A stretch of DNA of 64,000 nt from Devosia sp. (GTDB lineage Bacteria; Pseudomonadota; Alphaproteobacteria; Rhizobiales; Devosiaceae). Of the stretch, positions 1 to 8,914 are shown piece after piece. Location: NCBI GenBank assembly GCA_017794705.1, contig CP051235.1:1861010-1925009 (forward strand), written 5' to 3'. A program made the translations under genes and the position numbers. Each line of letters opens with the position of its first letter. The stretch's first letter is position 1. The notes beneath the pieces were generated by a model that worked only from the letters and a program-made list of their open reading frames with translations, did no database searches and was not told where the DNA came from.

Positions 1-595
1 TGAACGTGTCGGATGACGGCGTGAAGGTGATCTCGGTGCCGCTGCGGCCCTCGAATGTGCCGGGCTGTTTGTTTTCCTCGTAGCTGCCGGTGACCTTGAG
101 CGGGCCATCGGACACGCCATGCGTGAAGCTGATTTCATGCACGTTGCCGTTGCGGCGAATCTTGAGCTGCAGGGACACGGACAGGGCGTTGACCACCGAA
201 ACGCCCACACCGTGCAGCCCGCCGGAGACCTTGTAGGAGTTCTGGTCGAACTTCCCACCGGCATGCAGCTGGGTCATGATGACTTCGGCGGCGGAGATGC
301 CCTCGCCCTTGTGCACATCGGTCGGAATGCCTCGGCCGTTGTCGATCACAGTGACCGAGCCGTCGGCGTTCAAAGTGACGGTGACAAGGTCGGCGTGACC
401 GGCCAGCGCCTCGTCGATCCCATTGTCCACGACCTCGTAGACCATGTGGTGCAGACCCGAGCCGTCGTCGGTGTCGCCGATGTACATGCCGGGGCGCTTG
501 CGCACCGCATCCAGACCCTTGAGGACCTTGATCGATTCAGCGCCATATTCCTGATTGTTTTCAGGTAGTTCGCCGGATTGTGTGTCGTCGCTCAT
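1..595 (-). CDS. gyrB: DNA gyrase subunit B, N-terminal part (runs off the window)
   Basis: This is the first 198 codons of GyrB, the ATPase subunit of DNA gyrase, which introduces negative supercoils. Translating leftward from the ATG at 595 gives [19 protein letters not shown], followed by a GHKL ATPase domain. Visible motifs are [10 protein letters not shown] (the Asn-containing N box), DNGRGIP (G1 box) and [14 protein letters not shown] (lid and G2 box). A GGAG lies just before the start codon. The reading frame is open to the left edge, so the transducer and TOPRIM domains lie outside. It follows recF on the same strand with a 125-bp gap. I am confident of GyrB rather than ParE because of the [15 protein letters not shown] stretch and the recF/dnaN neighbours. 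Confidence 0.97.
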   Translation of the reverse strand, partial: MSDDTQSGELPENNQEYGAESIKVLKGLDAVRKRPGMYIGDTDDGSGLHHMVYEVVDNGIDEALAGHADLVTVTLNADGSVTVIDNGRGIPTDVHKGEGISAAEVIMTQLHAGGKFDQNSYKVSGGLHGVGVSVVNALSVSLQLKIRRNGNVHEISFTHGVSDGPLKVTGSYEENKQPGTFEGRSGTEITFTPSSDTF

Positions 596-706
596 AAGGC
601 TCCGAATCAGTGCTGATTTCGTTCAATCTGTTCTATCGGAAAAGGGGGTATTTCCCAAGCGGCGCAGCGCTTTTCCAAGGGGCCGCTGGCCCGCTCACCG
701 CTTTGC

Positions 707-712
707 ATTATA
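707..712 (-). promoter_or_regulatory. candidate -10 element for gyrB
   Basis: On the minus strand this reads TATAAT, a perfect consensus -10 hexamer, about 110 bases upstream of the gyrB start and just after the recF stop. The best -35 partner (TTACAA, 19-base spacer, inside the recF 3' end) is weak, so gyrB may also be read through from recF. This call rests on pattern only. Confidence 0.3.
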
Positions 713-720
713 TGGGGATT

Positions 721-1842
721 TCAGGCGCGGATTGTAAGGCGTCCGGCGCTGACGGTGATGCGCTGGGCATTGCCCCCCAACCCGTCGAACAACATGGTGT
801 CGGTGCCGGTCATCCAGCATTGGGTGCCAAGCGCATCCAGCGCGGAAAAAAGCGCCATCCGCCGGTCGGGATCAAGGTGTGCGGCGATCTCGTCGAGCAG
901 CAGGATGGGGGTGATCCCGGTCATTTCTGCCACCAGCCGGGCGTGGGCCAGAATGAGGCCGATCAGAAGCGCCTTCTGCTCGCCGGTCGAACACAAGGCG
1001 GCCGGCATGGACTTTTGCGCATGCACGACGATCAGGTCGGTGCGGTGCGGGCCGGTGAGCGTGCGCCGTGCGGCCGTATCCTCGCGGCGTGAACCCTGCC
1101 AGTGACGACGCAATTCCTGTTCAAGCGCTGTCGAGGATGCAAAATTCTCATCCGGCCCGAACAGGGGATCGAGCGCAAGATCAGCTGCCGGGAAGGCCGT
1201 TTCTAGTCCGGTGTTGGCCAGCTTCTGCAAATGCTGGAGGGAATCGAGCCGGGCGAAATAGAGCGCGGCGGCATGGGTTGCCATCTGCGCCTCGATGGCG
1301 TTCAGCCAGTCAGGGTCGGCGTTTTCTTCCAGCAGCCGGTTGCGCTGGCGCATGGCATTGTCAAACCCGCTGACCGCGGTTCCGTGGTCAGGAATGAGGG
1401 TCATCACAAGTCGATCAAGGAAGCGGCGGCGGTCGCTGGCTCCGCCGGTAAACAGCCCGTCCATGGCCGGCGTGAGCCACAATATGCGCAACCATGCGCT
1501 CAGGTCTTCGACGGCGCGTGCATTGGCGCCATTAATGCGCACCTTCCGGCCAGTTTCGTCGGGCGCGCTGCCGGTACCCAGGTCAACCGGCCCGTCCGGC
1601 GTTTCAACGGTTGCCGCCACCGCCCAACGGCCCTCGCTACCCTGCTGCGCGAGGGTATCGAAGGGCGCGCGGCGCAGACCCCGGCCCGGCGACAAAAGCG
1701 ATACTGCCTCAATGAGATTGGTCTTGCCCGAGCCGTTGGCACCGGTCAGCACAACATGGCGCTGGTCGAGATCAAGCGCCGCCGTGCCGTAATTGCGGAA
1801 ACTGGAGAGGCGCAGGCGAGAAATGTAGCGGCTGGCGGTCAT
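721..1842 (-). CDS. recF: DNA replication and repair protein RecF
   Basis: A 373-residue SMC-like ATPase that helps load RecA at gaps and stalled forks through the RecFOR pathway. Walker A GANGSGKT lies at residues 34-41, the ABC-type signature STGEQKALL near residue 300, and Walker B ILLLDEIAAHLD near 330. I chose the ATG at 1842 (MTASRYISRL), because the family begins a few residues before this beta strand; an in-frame upstream extension to 1896 looks unrelated. Its neighbours dnaN upstream and gyrB downstream give the classic dnaN-recF-gyrB order. Length and motifs are normal. Confidence 0.97.
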   Translation of the reverse strand: MTASRYISRLRLSSFRNYGTAALDLDQRHVVLTGANGSGKTNLIEAVSLLSPGRGLRRAPFDTLAQQGSEGRWAVAATVETPDGPVDLGTGSAPDETGRKVRINGANARAVEDLSAWLRILWLTPAMDGLFTGGASDRRRFLDRLVMTLIPDHGTAVSGFDNAMRQRNRLLEENADPDWLNAIEAQMATHAAALYFARLDSLQHLQKLANTGLETAFPAADLALDPLFGPDENFASSTALEQELRRHWQGSRREDTAARRTLTGPHRTDLIVVHAQKSMPAALCSTGEQKALLIGLILAHARLVAEMTGITPILLLDEIAAHLDPDRRMALFSALDALGTQCWMTGTDTMLFDGLGGNAQRITVSAGRLTIRA

Positions 1843-1931
1843 GGTTGGCAGTCCAACTTGGCCCTGCGCGCGAAGTGCCCGGGGCATTCGGCCCACTCAG
1901 GAGCCTAACGGACCTTGCTGCAAGTTGTGTC

Positions 1932-3050
1932 TCACACCCGCATCGGCATCAGCACGAACAGCGCGCGGGCTTCGCCATCTTCGCTGACGAGGGTGGGCGA
2001 ACCGCTGTCGTTGAACATGAAGATGGCGTTCTCGGTCTTGATCTGGCTGACGATGTCGAGCAGGTAGCGGGCGTTGAAGCCGATCTCGAACCCGTCTTCC
2101 TCAAACGAAACCGGCAGCTCTTCATTGGCCGTTCCGTGGTCGGGATTGGTGACGCTGAGTTCGAGGGTGCCATCGGAGATCGACAATTTGACGGCTTTGC
2201 CGCCACGATCCGAGGCGATGGTGGAAACGCGGTCAACTGCGGTGGCCAGAGTGGCCTTGTCGACCTTCATTTCCTTGTCATTGTTCTTCGGCGTTACACG
2301 CTCATAGTCAGGGAATGTGCCTTCGATCAGCTTGGACAGAAGCACGACGCCGGCGACGGTGAAACGGATCTTGGTGTCGGACACTTCGACATCAACCTCG
2401 CCGTCGACACCATCAAGCAGCTTTTGCACCTCGGCGACGGTCTTGCGCGGTACAATGATGCCGGGCATGCCCTTCGCGCCATCGGGCTGATCCATGTCGG
2501 CGCGTGCCAGCCGGTGACCGTCGGTCGCCACCGCGCGGTAAATGCCTTTGCCGCCCTCTTCCACCGTGTGGAAAAAGATGCCGTTGAGATAGTAGCGGGT
2601 TTCCTCGTTGGAGATGGCAAACTGGGTGCGTTCGATCAGTTCGCCCAGTTCGGATGCCTTCATTGAGAATGTGTGGCTGAATTCGCCCGATTTCAGATCG
2701 GGGAACCCATCGGCGCTGAGGCAGGAGAGGAAAAAGCGCGAGCGGCCCGAGGTGATCTGCATCTGGTCGGCGCCATCGGTCTCAAGGTTGATCTCGGACC
2801 CGTCCGCCAGCTTGCGCACGATCTCGTAGAGCGTGTGAGCAGGCACCGAGGTGGCGCCTTTGGTCCCCACCATGGCCGGCACTGTTTCCGTCACCTCGAT
2901 ATCAAGGTCGGTAGCCCGAAGGGCGAGCCCATCGTCACTGGCCGTCATCAGCACGTTGGCGAGGATCGGATAGGTGTTGCGGCGCTCGACGACACGATGA
3001 ACATGACCCAGCGACTTGAGCAGGTGATTGCGTTCCAGGGTGACTTTCAT
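1932..3050 (-). CDS. dnaN: DNA polymerase III beta subunit (sliding clamp)
   Basis: A 372-residue clamp protein that forms a ring dimer around DNA and tethers polymerases and repair factors. It starts MKVTLERNHLLKSLGHVHRV and ends VLMPMRV, the conserved C-terminal strand of the clamp. The three tandem clamp domains of about 120 residues fill the whole length, with no insertion. The ATG at 3050 is preceded by GAGG at suitable spacing. It sits between the uup-like ABC-F gene and recF. A perfect DnaA-box-like 9-mer lies 120-130 bases upstream, so DnaA control is possible. Confidence 0.98.
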   Translation of the reverse strand: MKVTLERNHLLKSLGHVHRVVERRNTYPILANVLMTASDDGLALRATDLDIEVTETVPAMVGTKGATSVPAHTLYEIVRKLADGSEINLETDGADQMQITSGRSRFFLSCLSADGFPDLKSGEFSHTFSMKASELGELIERTQFAISNEETRYYLNGIFFHTVEEGGKGIYRAVATDGHRLARADMDQPDGAKGMPGIIVPRKTVAEVQKLLDGVDGEVDVEVSDTKIRFTVAGVVLLSKLIEGTFPDYERVTPKNNDKEMKVDKATLATAVDRVSTIASDRGGKAVKLSISDGTLELSVTNPDHGTANEELPVSFEEDGFEIGFNARYLLDIVSQIKTENAIFMFNDSGSPTLVSEDGEARALFVLMPMRV

Positions 3051-3112
3051 CGGGTCGATCCTCGTTGAGGTTTTTCAGTTCAAATCTGCGATTTCAGCGG
3101 GGAGGAGAAACT

Positions 3113-3135
3113 GGCCTTTTGCAGGCCAAAAGGCA
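3113..3135 (-). other. stem-loop in the dnaN leader
   Basis: Seven-base complementary arms GCCTTTT and AAAAGGC enclose a seven-base loop between the ABC-F stop and dnaN. No run of T follows on the minus strand, so it is not a canonical terminator. It could stabilise the 3' end of the upstream message or sit in the dnaN leader. Confidence 0.35.
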
Positions 3136-3171
3136 AGGGTTTGACTGCTTTCGCAGGGGTGTGGCCGCTGC

Positions 3172-3180
3172 TTATTCACA
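3172..3180 (+). promoter_or_regulatory. DnaA-box-like 9-mer upstream of dnaN
   Basis: The plus strand reads TTATTCACA, matching the strict DnaA box TTATNCACA at every fixed position. It lies in the 154-bp gap between the ABC-F gene and dnaN, about 122 bases before the dnaN start. Control of dnaN by DnaA is inferred, since one isolated box is weak evidence of function. Confidence 0.45.
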
Positions 3181-3204
3181 GAATGGCCATTCGCCCATCA
3201 AGGT

Positions 3205-5022
3205 TCAACCGCCCTCGATTTCCTCGCGCAGGATTTCCAGTTCGAGCCACTCGTTTTCCCGGGCCTCGTGCGCCGCAATGACTTCATCGAGACGGCGCGA
3301 CAGGGTGGCGAATTTTTCGGGATCCTTGCGGTAGAGATCAGGCGCTGAAAGGGCCTTGTTCAGTTCCTCCTGCTCGCTGGCCAGTCTGGCCATTTCGCCC
3401 GGCAAGGTCTTGAGCGCGTGGGATTGTTTGAACGACAGTTTCTGGCGCGACTTGGGGGCCGGTGCCGCGACTCTTTCAGGCGTGGGCTTTGTCGTGGGCG
3501 GCGATGGCGCTTCGGCACCAACTGCGCGAACACCGTGGCCCCGAATCGCAACCATATCGGCATAGCCACCGGCGTAGGCGGTCCAGCGCCCATCCCCCTC
3601 GGCAATCAACGTGGTGGTGGCCACGCGATCAATGAAATCACGGTCGTGGCTGACCAGGATTACCGTACCGGGATAGTCGGCAACCAGTTCCTGCAGCAGG
3701 TCCAGCGTTTCGATGTCGAGATCGTTGGTCGGTTCATCGAGCACCAGCAGGTTTGACGGTTGCGCCAGCGCCCGTGCCAGCATCAGCCGGGCCCGCTCGC
3801 CGCCCGACAGTTCGCTGAGCGGGGTACGCATCTGCTCGGGCGCAAACAGAAAATCCTGCATGTAGGAAACAACGTGCCGGGGTTGGCCATTGATCATCAC
3901 GGTGTCCGTCCCGCCACCGGTCAGCGCATCGGCCAATGCGGTGGAAGGGTCAAGGGCAGCACGGGACTGGTCAAGCATGGCGGGTTCGACATTGGCGCCA
4001 ATCTTGACCGAGCCGCTATCAGGCTCAATCTCGCCCAGAAGGGTCTTGATCAGCGTCGTCTTGCCGGTGCCGTTTGCCCCTACGATGGCCAGCCGATCCG
4101 ATTTCATCAACCGGAGGTCGAGTGGCTTGACAAGCTGCTTGTCGCCAAAGCTCTTCGAGATGGCTTTGGCATCGATGACGATTGCCCCCGTCCGGCCCGC
4201 TTCGCCGACGGTGAACTGGACGGAGCCGCGCTGGCCCCGGCGGGATTTGTGCTGCGCCTTGAGCGCGTGCATTTCGGTCAGCCGCCGCACATTGCGCTTG
4301 CGCCGTGCGGTCACGCCGTAGCGCAACCAATGTTCCTCGGCAGCGATCTTGCGGCCCAGCTTGTGGTGCGCCAGTTCCTCTTCTTCCAAAATCTTGTCGC
4401 GCCAGGGCTCGAACGCCTCAAAACCCTGTTCAAGCCGCCGGGTCTCGCCCCGGTCCAGCCACAGGGTGGCGCGGCTGAGGGCATTCAGAAAAGCGCGGTC
4501 ATGGCTGATCAGGACCAGTGCTGACTTGAGCGATTTCAGCTCACCTTCCAGCCATTCGATTGCCGGCAGGTCGAGATGGTTGGTCGGCTCGTCGAGCAGC
4601 AGGATGTCGGGTTCGGCAACAAGCGCCCGGATCAGCGCCGCCCGCCGGCCCTCGCCGCCACTCAGGCTCCTGGGGTCCTGATCGGGGGTGAGCCCCAGGT
4701 CTTGCAGCAAGAGCGGCACGCGGTAGAGATTGTCGTGTTCACCCAGTCCAGCCATGATGAACTGTTCAACCGTCGCGTGCCCACCAAAGTCGGGCTCCTG
4801 AGCCAGATAGGCCCGGGTGGTGCCGGGTTGAACGAAAATTTCGCCAGCGTCGGGTTCGATTTGACCAGCGGCAATCTTGAGCAGGGTTGACTTGCCCGAG
4901 CCGTTCCGCCCGACCAAAGCCAGACGGTCGCCCGGCATCAGGTCAAAGCCGGCATCCGTCAACAGCGGCGTGCCGCCGAAGGTCAGGGCAATGTTTTTGA
5001 GCGACAGGACGGGAGCGGGCAT
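3205..5022 (-). CDS. uup: ABC-F family ATPase, Uup-like
   Basis: A 605-residue cytoplasmic protein with two fused ABC ATPase domains and no membrane segments, which is the ABC-F layout. Domain 1 has Walker A GRNGSGKS at residues 38-45, signature LSGGEGRR and Walker B LLLDEPTNHLD. Domain 2 has GANGTGKTT near 315, LSGGERARL and LLVLDEPTNDLD. The last 70 residues (after a Pro/Ala-rich linker) are charged and coiled-coil-like, as in Uup, an ABC-F protein linked to ribosome and DNA-repair phenotypes. It sits between dnaA and dnaN on the same strand, probably read through from dnaA. Uup is favoured over EttA because of the C-terminal coiled coil and the short inter-domain linker. Confidence 0.88.
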   Translation of the reverse strand: MPAPVLSLKNIALTFGGTPLLTDAGFDLMPGDRLALVGRNGSGKSTLLKIAAGQIEPDAGEIFVQPGTTRAYLAQEPDFGGHATVEQFIMAGLGEHDNLYRVPLLLQDLGLTPDQDPRSLSGGEGRRAALIRALVAEPDILLLDEPTNHLDLPAIEWLEGELKSLKSALVLISHDRAFLNALSRATLWLDRGETRRLEQGFEAFEPWRDKILEEEELAHHKLGRKIAAEEHWLRYGVTARRKRNVRRLTEMHALKAQHKSRRGQRGSVQFTVGEAGRTGAIVIDAKAISKSFGDKQLVKPLDLRLMKSDRLAIVGANGTGKTTLIKTLLGEIEPDSGSVKIGANVEPAMLDQSRAALDPSTALADALTGGGTDTVMINGQPRHVVSYMQDFLFAPEQMRTPLSELSGGERARLMLARALAQPSNLLVLDEPTNDLDIETLDLLQELVADYPGTVILVSHDRDFIDRVATTTLIAEGDGRWTAYAGGYADMVAIRGHGVRAVGAEAPSPPTTKPTPERVAAPAPKSRQKLSFKQSHALKTLPGEMARLASEQEELNKALSAPDLYRKDPEKFATLSRRLDEVIAAHEARENEWLELEILREEIEGG

Positions 5023-5153
5023 TCAGGCACCAGGGTTCGTGGCGCCAGTGGATGCCTGAGTGTGCAGCGGAACGCAAGGGGCGGTGGCGGAGACGCGCCC
5101 GCCGAGGATAGCTCTCTGGATGATCGCCGCTCAAATCGAGGCAGGAGCATCCC

Positions 5154-5187
5154 GTAATCCGCCTCCCGAAGGCAACCGGCGGATTAC
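5154..5187 (-). terminator. strong hairpin over the dnaA stop codon
   Basis: Ten-base perfect arms (GTAATCCGCC at 5154-5163 and GGCGGATTAC at 5178-5187) enclose a 14-base interior that on the transcript contains a CC-UUCG-GG tetraloop core. The right arm includes the dnaA stop codon. No U tract follows, so it is better seen as a 3'-end stabiliser or an attenuating hairpin between dnaA and the ABC-F gene than as an intrinsic terminator. Confidence 0.5.
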
Positions 5188-6683
5188 TCCTCCAGCATTC
5201 TCTTGAGCAGCTCGATCTCCTGGCAGAGCTCGCGGTCATCCTTCATCAGCTGTTCCACCTTGCGGACCGAGTGAAGGACTGTTGTATGGTCTCTGCCGCC
5301 GAAGCGGCGTCCTATTTCCGGCAGTGAACGGGTGGTCAGCGACTTGGCCAGATACATGGCGATCTGGCGCGGACGAACCACGTCGCGCGAGCGGCGGGAA
5401 GACAAAAGATCCGTCTTGGCGATCTTGTAGTGCCGCGAGACGATCTTGAGGATGTCCTCAATGCGGACCAGTGGGGTCTCGCGGGCCCTTATCAGGTCGG
5501 CGAGGGTCTTTTCGGCCAGTTGAACAGTGATCATTTCGCCGGTCAGCTGGTTGGCGGCAACCAGCCGGTTGACGGCGCCATCGAGGTCACGTCCATGCGA
5601 GGTCACCGACAGCGCGATATAGTCGATCACCGCCGCCGGGAAATGCATGCCGGCGAAGCGGGTCGAGGCCATTTCCGCGCGGCGCGTCACGATGGCCCGG
5701 CGCAGATCGAGGTCCAGCGAATTGATCGGCACGACCAGCCCGCCGGACAGGCGCGAGCGTACGCGCTCGTCGAGCATTTCCAGATCGCGGGGCGGCACGT
5801 CGCCGGCGACTACGACCTGCTTGGCACCGGAAATCAGCGTGCCCAGCGTATGGCCGAATTCGGTGGCCGATTTGCCCTGCAGGAACTGCATGTCATCGAT
5901 CAGCAGCAGGTCGATCCGGCGCAGCCAGTCCTTGAACCCGATGGCGGTCTGGCGCTGCACGGCGTTGATGAAGTGATACATGAAATGGTCGGCGGTCAGA
6001 TAGACGATCTTGAGCTGATCGTCAGCCTCGCTGGCCGCGCGGGCAATGGCATTGAGCAGGTGCGATTTGCCCAGTCCCACCGAGGAATGAATGTAGACCG
6101 GGTTGAAGGCGACACTCTTGTGCGCGACCGCGCTCGCCACCTGGCGCGCCACACCCAGCGCCATTTCATTGGCGGTGCCGGGTACGAACGTGTCAAAGGT
6201 CATGCGCGGGTCGAGCGAACTGCCGGAAAGGGCGTCGGCACGCTGCGGGCGCGGCGCAACTGAAAGGTTTTCACCCGGCTTCGACTCCTCATCGCGCACC
6301 TGCGGTTGCGGCTGTTCGTCGCCGGCGAGCCGGGGACGCGCCTGGCCGTTGACCCTCACGGTCAGATGCAGGCGTTCGACCTTGGTCTTTTCCGCATTGA
6401 AGGCATCAAGGATGGGCTGGGTGTAGTTGGACTGGATCCAGGAACTCAGAAATCGGGTGGGCACGGAAAGGTGCGCCACATCATCAAGCAGTTCCTCGAG
6501 CTCGAGCCGGGCGAACCAGCTGGTGAAGACATCTTCGCCCATTGTGGCGCGCAACCGCGTCCGCACCCGCGTCCAGATTTGTTCGAGCCTGTCATTGTCC
6601 GATTTGCCCCCGCTCATCGACCTGTCACCCCCAATGGATTTTCCGCCTCTATTCTCTGCATTGAATTCCTGTGCGCCGGACAT
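5184..6683 (-). CDS. dnaA: chromosomal replication initiator protein DnaA
   Basis: DnaA binds DnaA boxes and opens the origin. From the ATG at 6683 the product is 499 residues. Domain I ([12 protein letters not shown] onward) is followed by a Pro/Gln-rich domain II linker, an AAA+ domain with Walker A VGLGKSH near residue 202 and Walker [11 protein letters not shown] near 260, and a C-terminal domain IV with the DNA-binding signature [13 protein letters not shown] chose 6683 because GGAAGGGGGAAG lies just ahead of it. An in-frame ATG at 6725 lacks a clear ribosome site, and one at 6617 (MSGGKSDND) is also preceded by a purine-rich stretch. The Walker A has SSVGLGKS rather than the common GGVGLGKT. 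Confidence 0.97.
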   Translation of the reverse strand: MSGAQEFNAENRGGKSIGGDRSMSGGKSDNDRLEQIWTRVRTRLRATMGEDVFTSWFARLELEELLDDVAHLSVPTRFLSSWIQSNYTQPILDAFNAEKTKVERLHLTVRVNGQARPRLAGDEQPQPQVRDEESKPGENLSVAPRPQRADALSGSSLDPRMTFDTFVPGTANEMALGVARQVASAVAHKSVAFNPVYIHSSVGLGKSHLLNAIARAASEADDQLKIVYLTADHFMYHFINAVQRQTAIGFKDWLRRIDLLLIDDMQFLQGKSATEFGHTLGTLISGAKQVVVAGDVPPRDLEMLDERVRSRLSGGLVVPINSLDLDLRRAIVTRRAEMASTRFAGMHFPAAVIDYIALSVTSHGRDLDGAVNRLVAANQLTGEMITVQLAEKTLADLIRARETPLVRIEDILKIVSRHYKIAKTDLLSSRRSRDVVRPRQIAMYLAKSLTTRSLPEIGRRFGGRDHTTVLHSVRKVEQLMKDDRELCQEIELLKRMLEE

Positions 6684-6944
6684 GTGGCTTCCCCCTTCCA
6701 CCAGGCGCGCATTTGCATGTTTCATTGATTTCTGAGCCCCAATTTGTTCCGGAGGGGCAAAGGACGAACACGTCCACCGGCCCCCACCGTTGTTTTCAAC
6801 CCCTTAACAGGGTCATCATTTCTACCGCCCCCGGCCGCCGCCTGAGCCGATCATTCACGCCAGCACCGCAAGCAGCGCACACATAGCTTCCCCGCGCTCA
6901 TGACGACGTGTCGCCACAAGTAAACGCAAATATAAAAGACTGGA

Positions 6945-6960
6945 TGGTCAAAACTGACCA
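6945..6960. promoter_or_regulatory. inverted repeat TGGTCA-N4-TGACCA upstream of dnaA
   Basis: Perfect six-base arms with a four-base AAAC spacer, about 260 bases upstream of the dnaA start. Its size and symmetry suit a dimeric regulator. An A/T-rich TATATTT-like stretch follows toward dnaA, so it could sit at or near the promoter. No regulator is identified. Confidence 0.4.
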
Positions 6961-7292
6961 GATTTCGCACGAACCATCAAACAGATAGATGTGCTACGCC
7001 AACTAATCCCGGTTCAAGAACTGCCGGGTGACGCATAGGGAGGATCCGGCTACTTCACCGCTCGCCACTATCGTCAAAAAATGCAAACCCCCATCAGATT
7101 CAGACCAAAAACAACTGCGTCCAAGCGCCGCTTTTCTTAGTCGGCGAGGGTCATAATAGACAGGCAAAATCTGCCGATCAACATCAGATTCGCTAATTTC
7201 GCGCTTGACTCTGAGTTAAGAATTTCGCTCGAAAATTTGCGCTATGCTGTCGCTGTATTAACGCTCTGTGACTCCTTGGAGAATCTTGAGCC

Positions 7293-7309
7293 CCGGGCTG
7301 AAAGCCCGG
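7293..7309. other. GC-rich hairpin in the dnaA-rpsT gap
   Basis: CCGGGCT and AGCCCGG enclose a three-base loop. No T run follows on either strand, so it is not an intrinsic terminator. Its role is unknown. Confidence 0.35.
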
Positions 7310-7445
7310 TATGGCGGGCTGCTGGAAAAAATTTTTCGGCCCGAAATACCCTAAAATCAGAGCCAAATTTTCAGGCAGTTTCGGGTGCCTCGCGACCACT
7401 CAACTGTCGCCCTGAAGAGCGTACATTAGCTGGCAGCCGGGCATC

Positions 7446-7470
7446 AAAAAAGGCCCCCTTTCCGGGGGCC
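7446..7470 (-). terminator. rho-independent terminator of rpsT
   Basis: On the minus strand GGCCCCC, a five-base loop and GGGGGCC are followed directly by six T. It starts 34 bases past the rpsT stop codon, a textbook intrinsic terminator ending the rpsT message and insulating the dnaA upstream region. Confidence 0.93.
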
Positions 7471-7503
7471 TCAATCAGTGCACCAAAATGCGCATCCGGT
7501 TGG

Positions 7504-7767
7504 TCAGGCCATCGCCTTGACGCGGGCGGCGAGGCGCGAAACCTTGCGCGATGCCGTATTGCGATGCCAGACACCATGCTGGGCTGCGCGGGCCAGTTCC
7601 GGCTGCGCGGCTTTGAGGGCCTCAGCGGCACCGGTCTGGTTTCCCGAAGCGATCGCTTCTTCAACCTTGCGCAGGTAGGTGCGTACGCGCGAACGGCGCG
7701 ACTTGTTGACCGCGGTGCGTGCGGCGATCTTGCGAACGGCCTTTTTAGCCGAAGGTGTATTTGCCAT
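7504..7767 (-). CDS. rpsT: 30S ribosomal protein bS20
   Basis: An 87-residue, very basic small-subunit protein that binds 16S rRNA early in 30S assembly. It begins [20 protein letters not shown], the usual S20 start, and is helical and rich in Lys, Arg and Ala throughout. It is monocistronic, with a strong promoter at 7876-7904 and an intrinsic terminator just downstream. The rpsT-dnaA neighbourhood is typical of Hyphomicrobiales. Confidence 0.98.
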   Translation of the reverse strand: MANTPSAKKAVRKIAARTAVNKSRRSRVRTYLRKVEEAIASGNQTGAAEALKAAQPELARAAQHGVWHRNTASRKVSRLAARVKAMA

Positions 7768-7875
7768 TTGTCAGCCTCTGGCTCGGCCGCCTCATGTCCA
7801 TCAGCGGTTGGCAAATGGAAAGCGCAGGCCGGAATGCAAAAGAAAGCGGCGGCACTGATGCCGCCAAGTTGGGAT

Positions 7876-7904
7876 GTTATAGTGGGGCCGCCCCATGCCG
7901 TCAA
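7876..7904 (-). promoter_or_regulatory. sigma-70-type promoter of rpsT
   Basis: On the minus strand TTGACG (7899-7904), a 17-base spacer and TATAAC (7876-7881) lie about 110 bases upstream of the rpsT start codon. Both hexamers differ from consensus at one position and the spacing is ideal, as expected for a ribosomal protein gene. The spacer contains the palindrome GGGGCGGCCCC. Confidence 0.75.
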
Positions 7905-7910
7905 CCGGAT

Positions 7911-8795
7911 TCAGCGGCTTTTCTTGTTGCCGCCCCTGCGGCGTTTTGTTGTCTGACACGCCGGGCAAAAGAATGTCGAGCGGCCGGACTGGACGATCCG
8001 GGTGACAGTGCCTGCGCAACCGGGCGTCAGGCAGGCCTGCCCGGCCCGCTCGTAGACCGCAAACCGGTGCTGGAAATAGCCTGTCGTGCCGTCGACATTG
8101 CGATAATCCTGAAGGGTCGATCCGCCAGAAAGCAGCGCCTCCTCCAACACCTGGCGCACCGCAGCCGTGAGGTCGGCCAGTTGCGGCGTCGGCACTGCAC
8201 CGCGCTTTACAAGCTGCGCGCCCGGGGTCTCGGGATGGATATGGGCGCGATGCAGCGCCTCGGACACATAGATGTTGCCCAGACCGGCCACCACATTCTG
8301 GTCGAGCAGCAGGGCCTTCACCGGGGCCTTGCGCCCGGAAAAACTTCGGGCCAGGTGAACGGCATCGAATTGATTGCCCAACGGCTCCGGCCCCAGATGC
8401 CCCAACCACCGGCTGGTCTCTTCGTCTTCAAGAATGTCCATGAAACCAAACCGGCGCGGGTCTGAATAGATCAGGTATGGTGCGGGTGCGTCAGTGCCGG
8501 TAAGGGCGAACACGACATGATCATGCTTTTCCATCGGGTCACCGGTGCCGTAACGGAAATTGCCCGTCATGCCTAGATGCGCCAGCAAGGTGCCACCACC
8601 CTCCAGCCGGAAGAGAAGATATTTGGCGCGGCGCGCCATCATCTCGATGCGTCTACCGGTCAGCCGATCGGAAAAGCCTTGCGGAAACGGAAAGCGCAGA
8701 TCGGGCCGGTTGAGCCGCACCGCTTCTATGCGCGCGCCGGTGGTGAACGGCTCCAGCCCGCGGCGCACGGTTTCGACTTCGGGAAGCTCAGGCAT
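7911..8795 (-). CDS. mutM: formamidopyrimidine-DNA glycosylase (Fpg)
   Basis: A 294-residue base-excision enzyme that removes 8-oxoguanine and opened purines and cuts the abasic site. It starts [14 protein letters not shown]: Pro2 is the Schiff-base nucleophile and Glu3 the catalytic acid, so the start is certain. The N-terminal beta sandwich is followed by the helix-two-turn-helix segment ([20 protein letters not shown]) and a C-terminal zinc finger whose cysteines are in CLTPGC and CPAC. It lies upstream of rpsT on the same strand, divergent from ubiE. Confidence 0.98.
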   Translation of the reverse strand: MPELPEVETVRRGLEPFTTGARIEAVRLNRPDLRFPFPQGFSDRLTGRRIEMMARRAKYLLFRLEGGGTLLAHLGMTGNFRYGTGDPMEKHDHVVFALTGTDAPAPYLIYSDPRRFGFMDILEDEETSRWLGHLGPEPLGNQFDAVHLARSFSGRKAPVKALLLDQNVVAGLGNIYVSEALHRAHIHPETPGAQLVKRGAVPTPQLADLTAAVRQVLEEALLSGGSTLQDYRNVDGTTGYFQHRFAVYERAGQACLTPGCAGTVTRIVQSGRSTFFCPACQTTKRRRGGNKKSR

Positions 8796-8914
8796 TAACG
8801 GTCAAAACCGGGTGCGGCAGGCCAACACTTGCTTTATGCTGCCGCACCATCCAAACAGGCGAGCACAAGGCCCGCGGGCCTTTGGCCCTGTCAGATTTTG
8901 AGCGGTACCGCACG

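Larger units (their letters stand above)
6684..7445. other. large non-coding interval between dnaA and rpsT
   Basis: No convincing gene lies in this stretch, one of two gaps over 300 bases in the window. It is visibly richer in A and T than its surroundings, especially 6910-7260. It holds an inverted repeat (6945-6960), a direct repeat CATCAGATTC at 7092 and 7182, AATTTCGC at 7195 and 7221, five GANTC sites at 7097, 7187, 7207, 7270 and 7281, and a hairpin at 7293-7309. The dnaA promoter must lie here, but I found no well-spaced -35/-10 pair. I found no good match to TTATNCACA, so it cannot be named an origin from inspection alone. Confidence 0.6.

Noticed and set aside
3113-3135. Intrinsic terminator for the ABC-F gene
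   Set aside because: The hairpin is good but it is followed by CAGTTTC on the minus strand, not a T run.
6684-7503. Chromosomal origin (oriC)
   Set aside because: The A/T-rich repeats and GANTC cluster are suggestive, but I find no cluster of DnaA boxes, and in several Hyphomicrobiales the origin lies away from dnaA. GC skew over the whole genome would decide.
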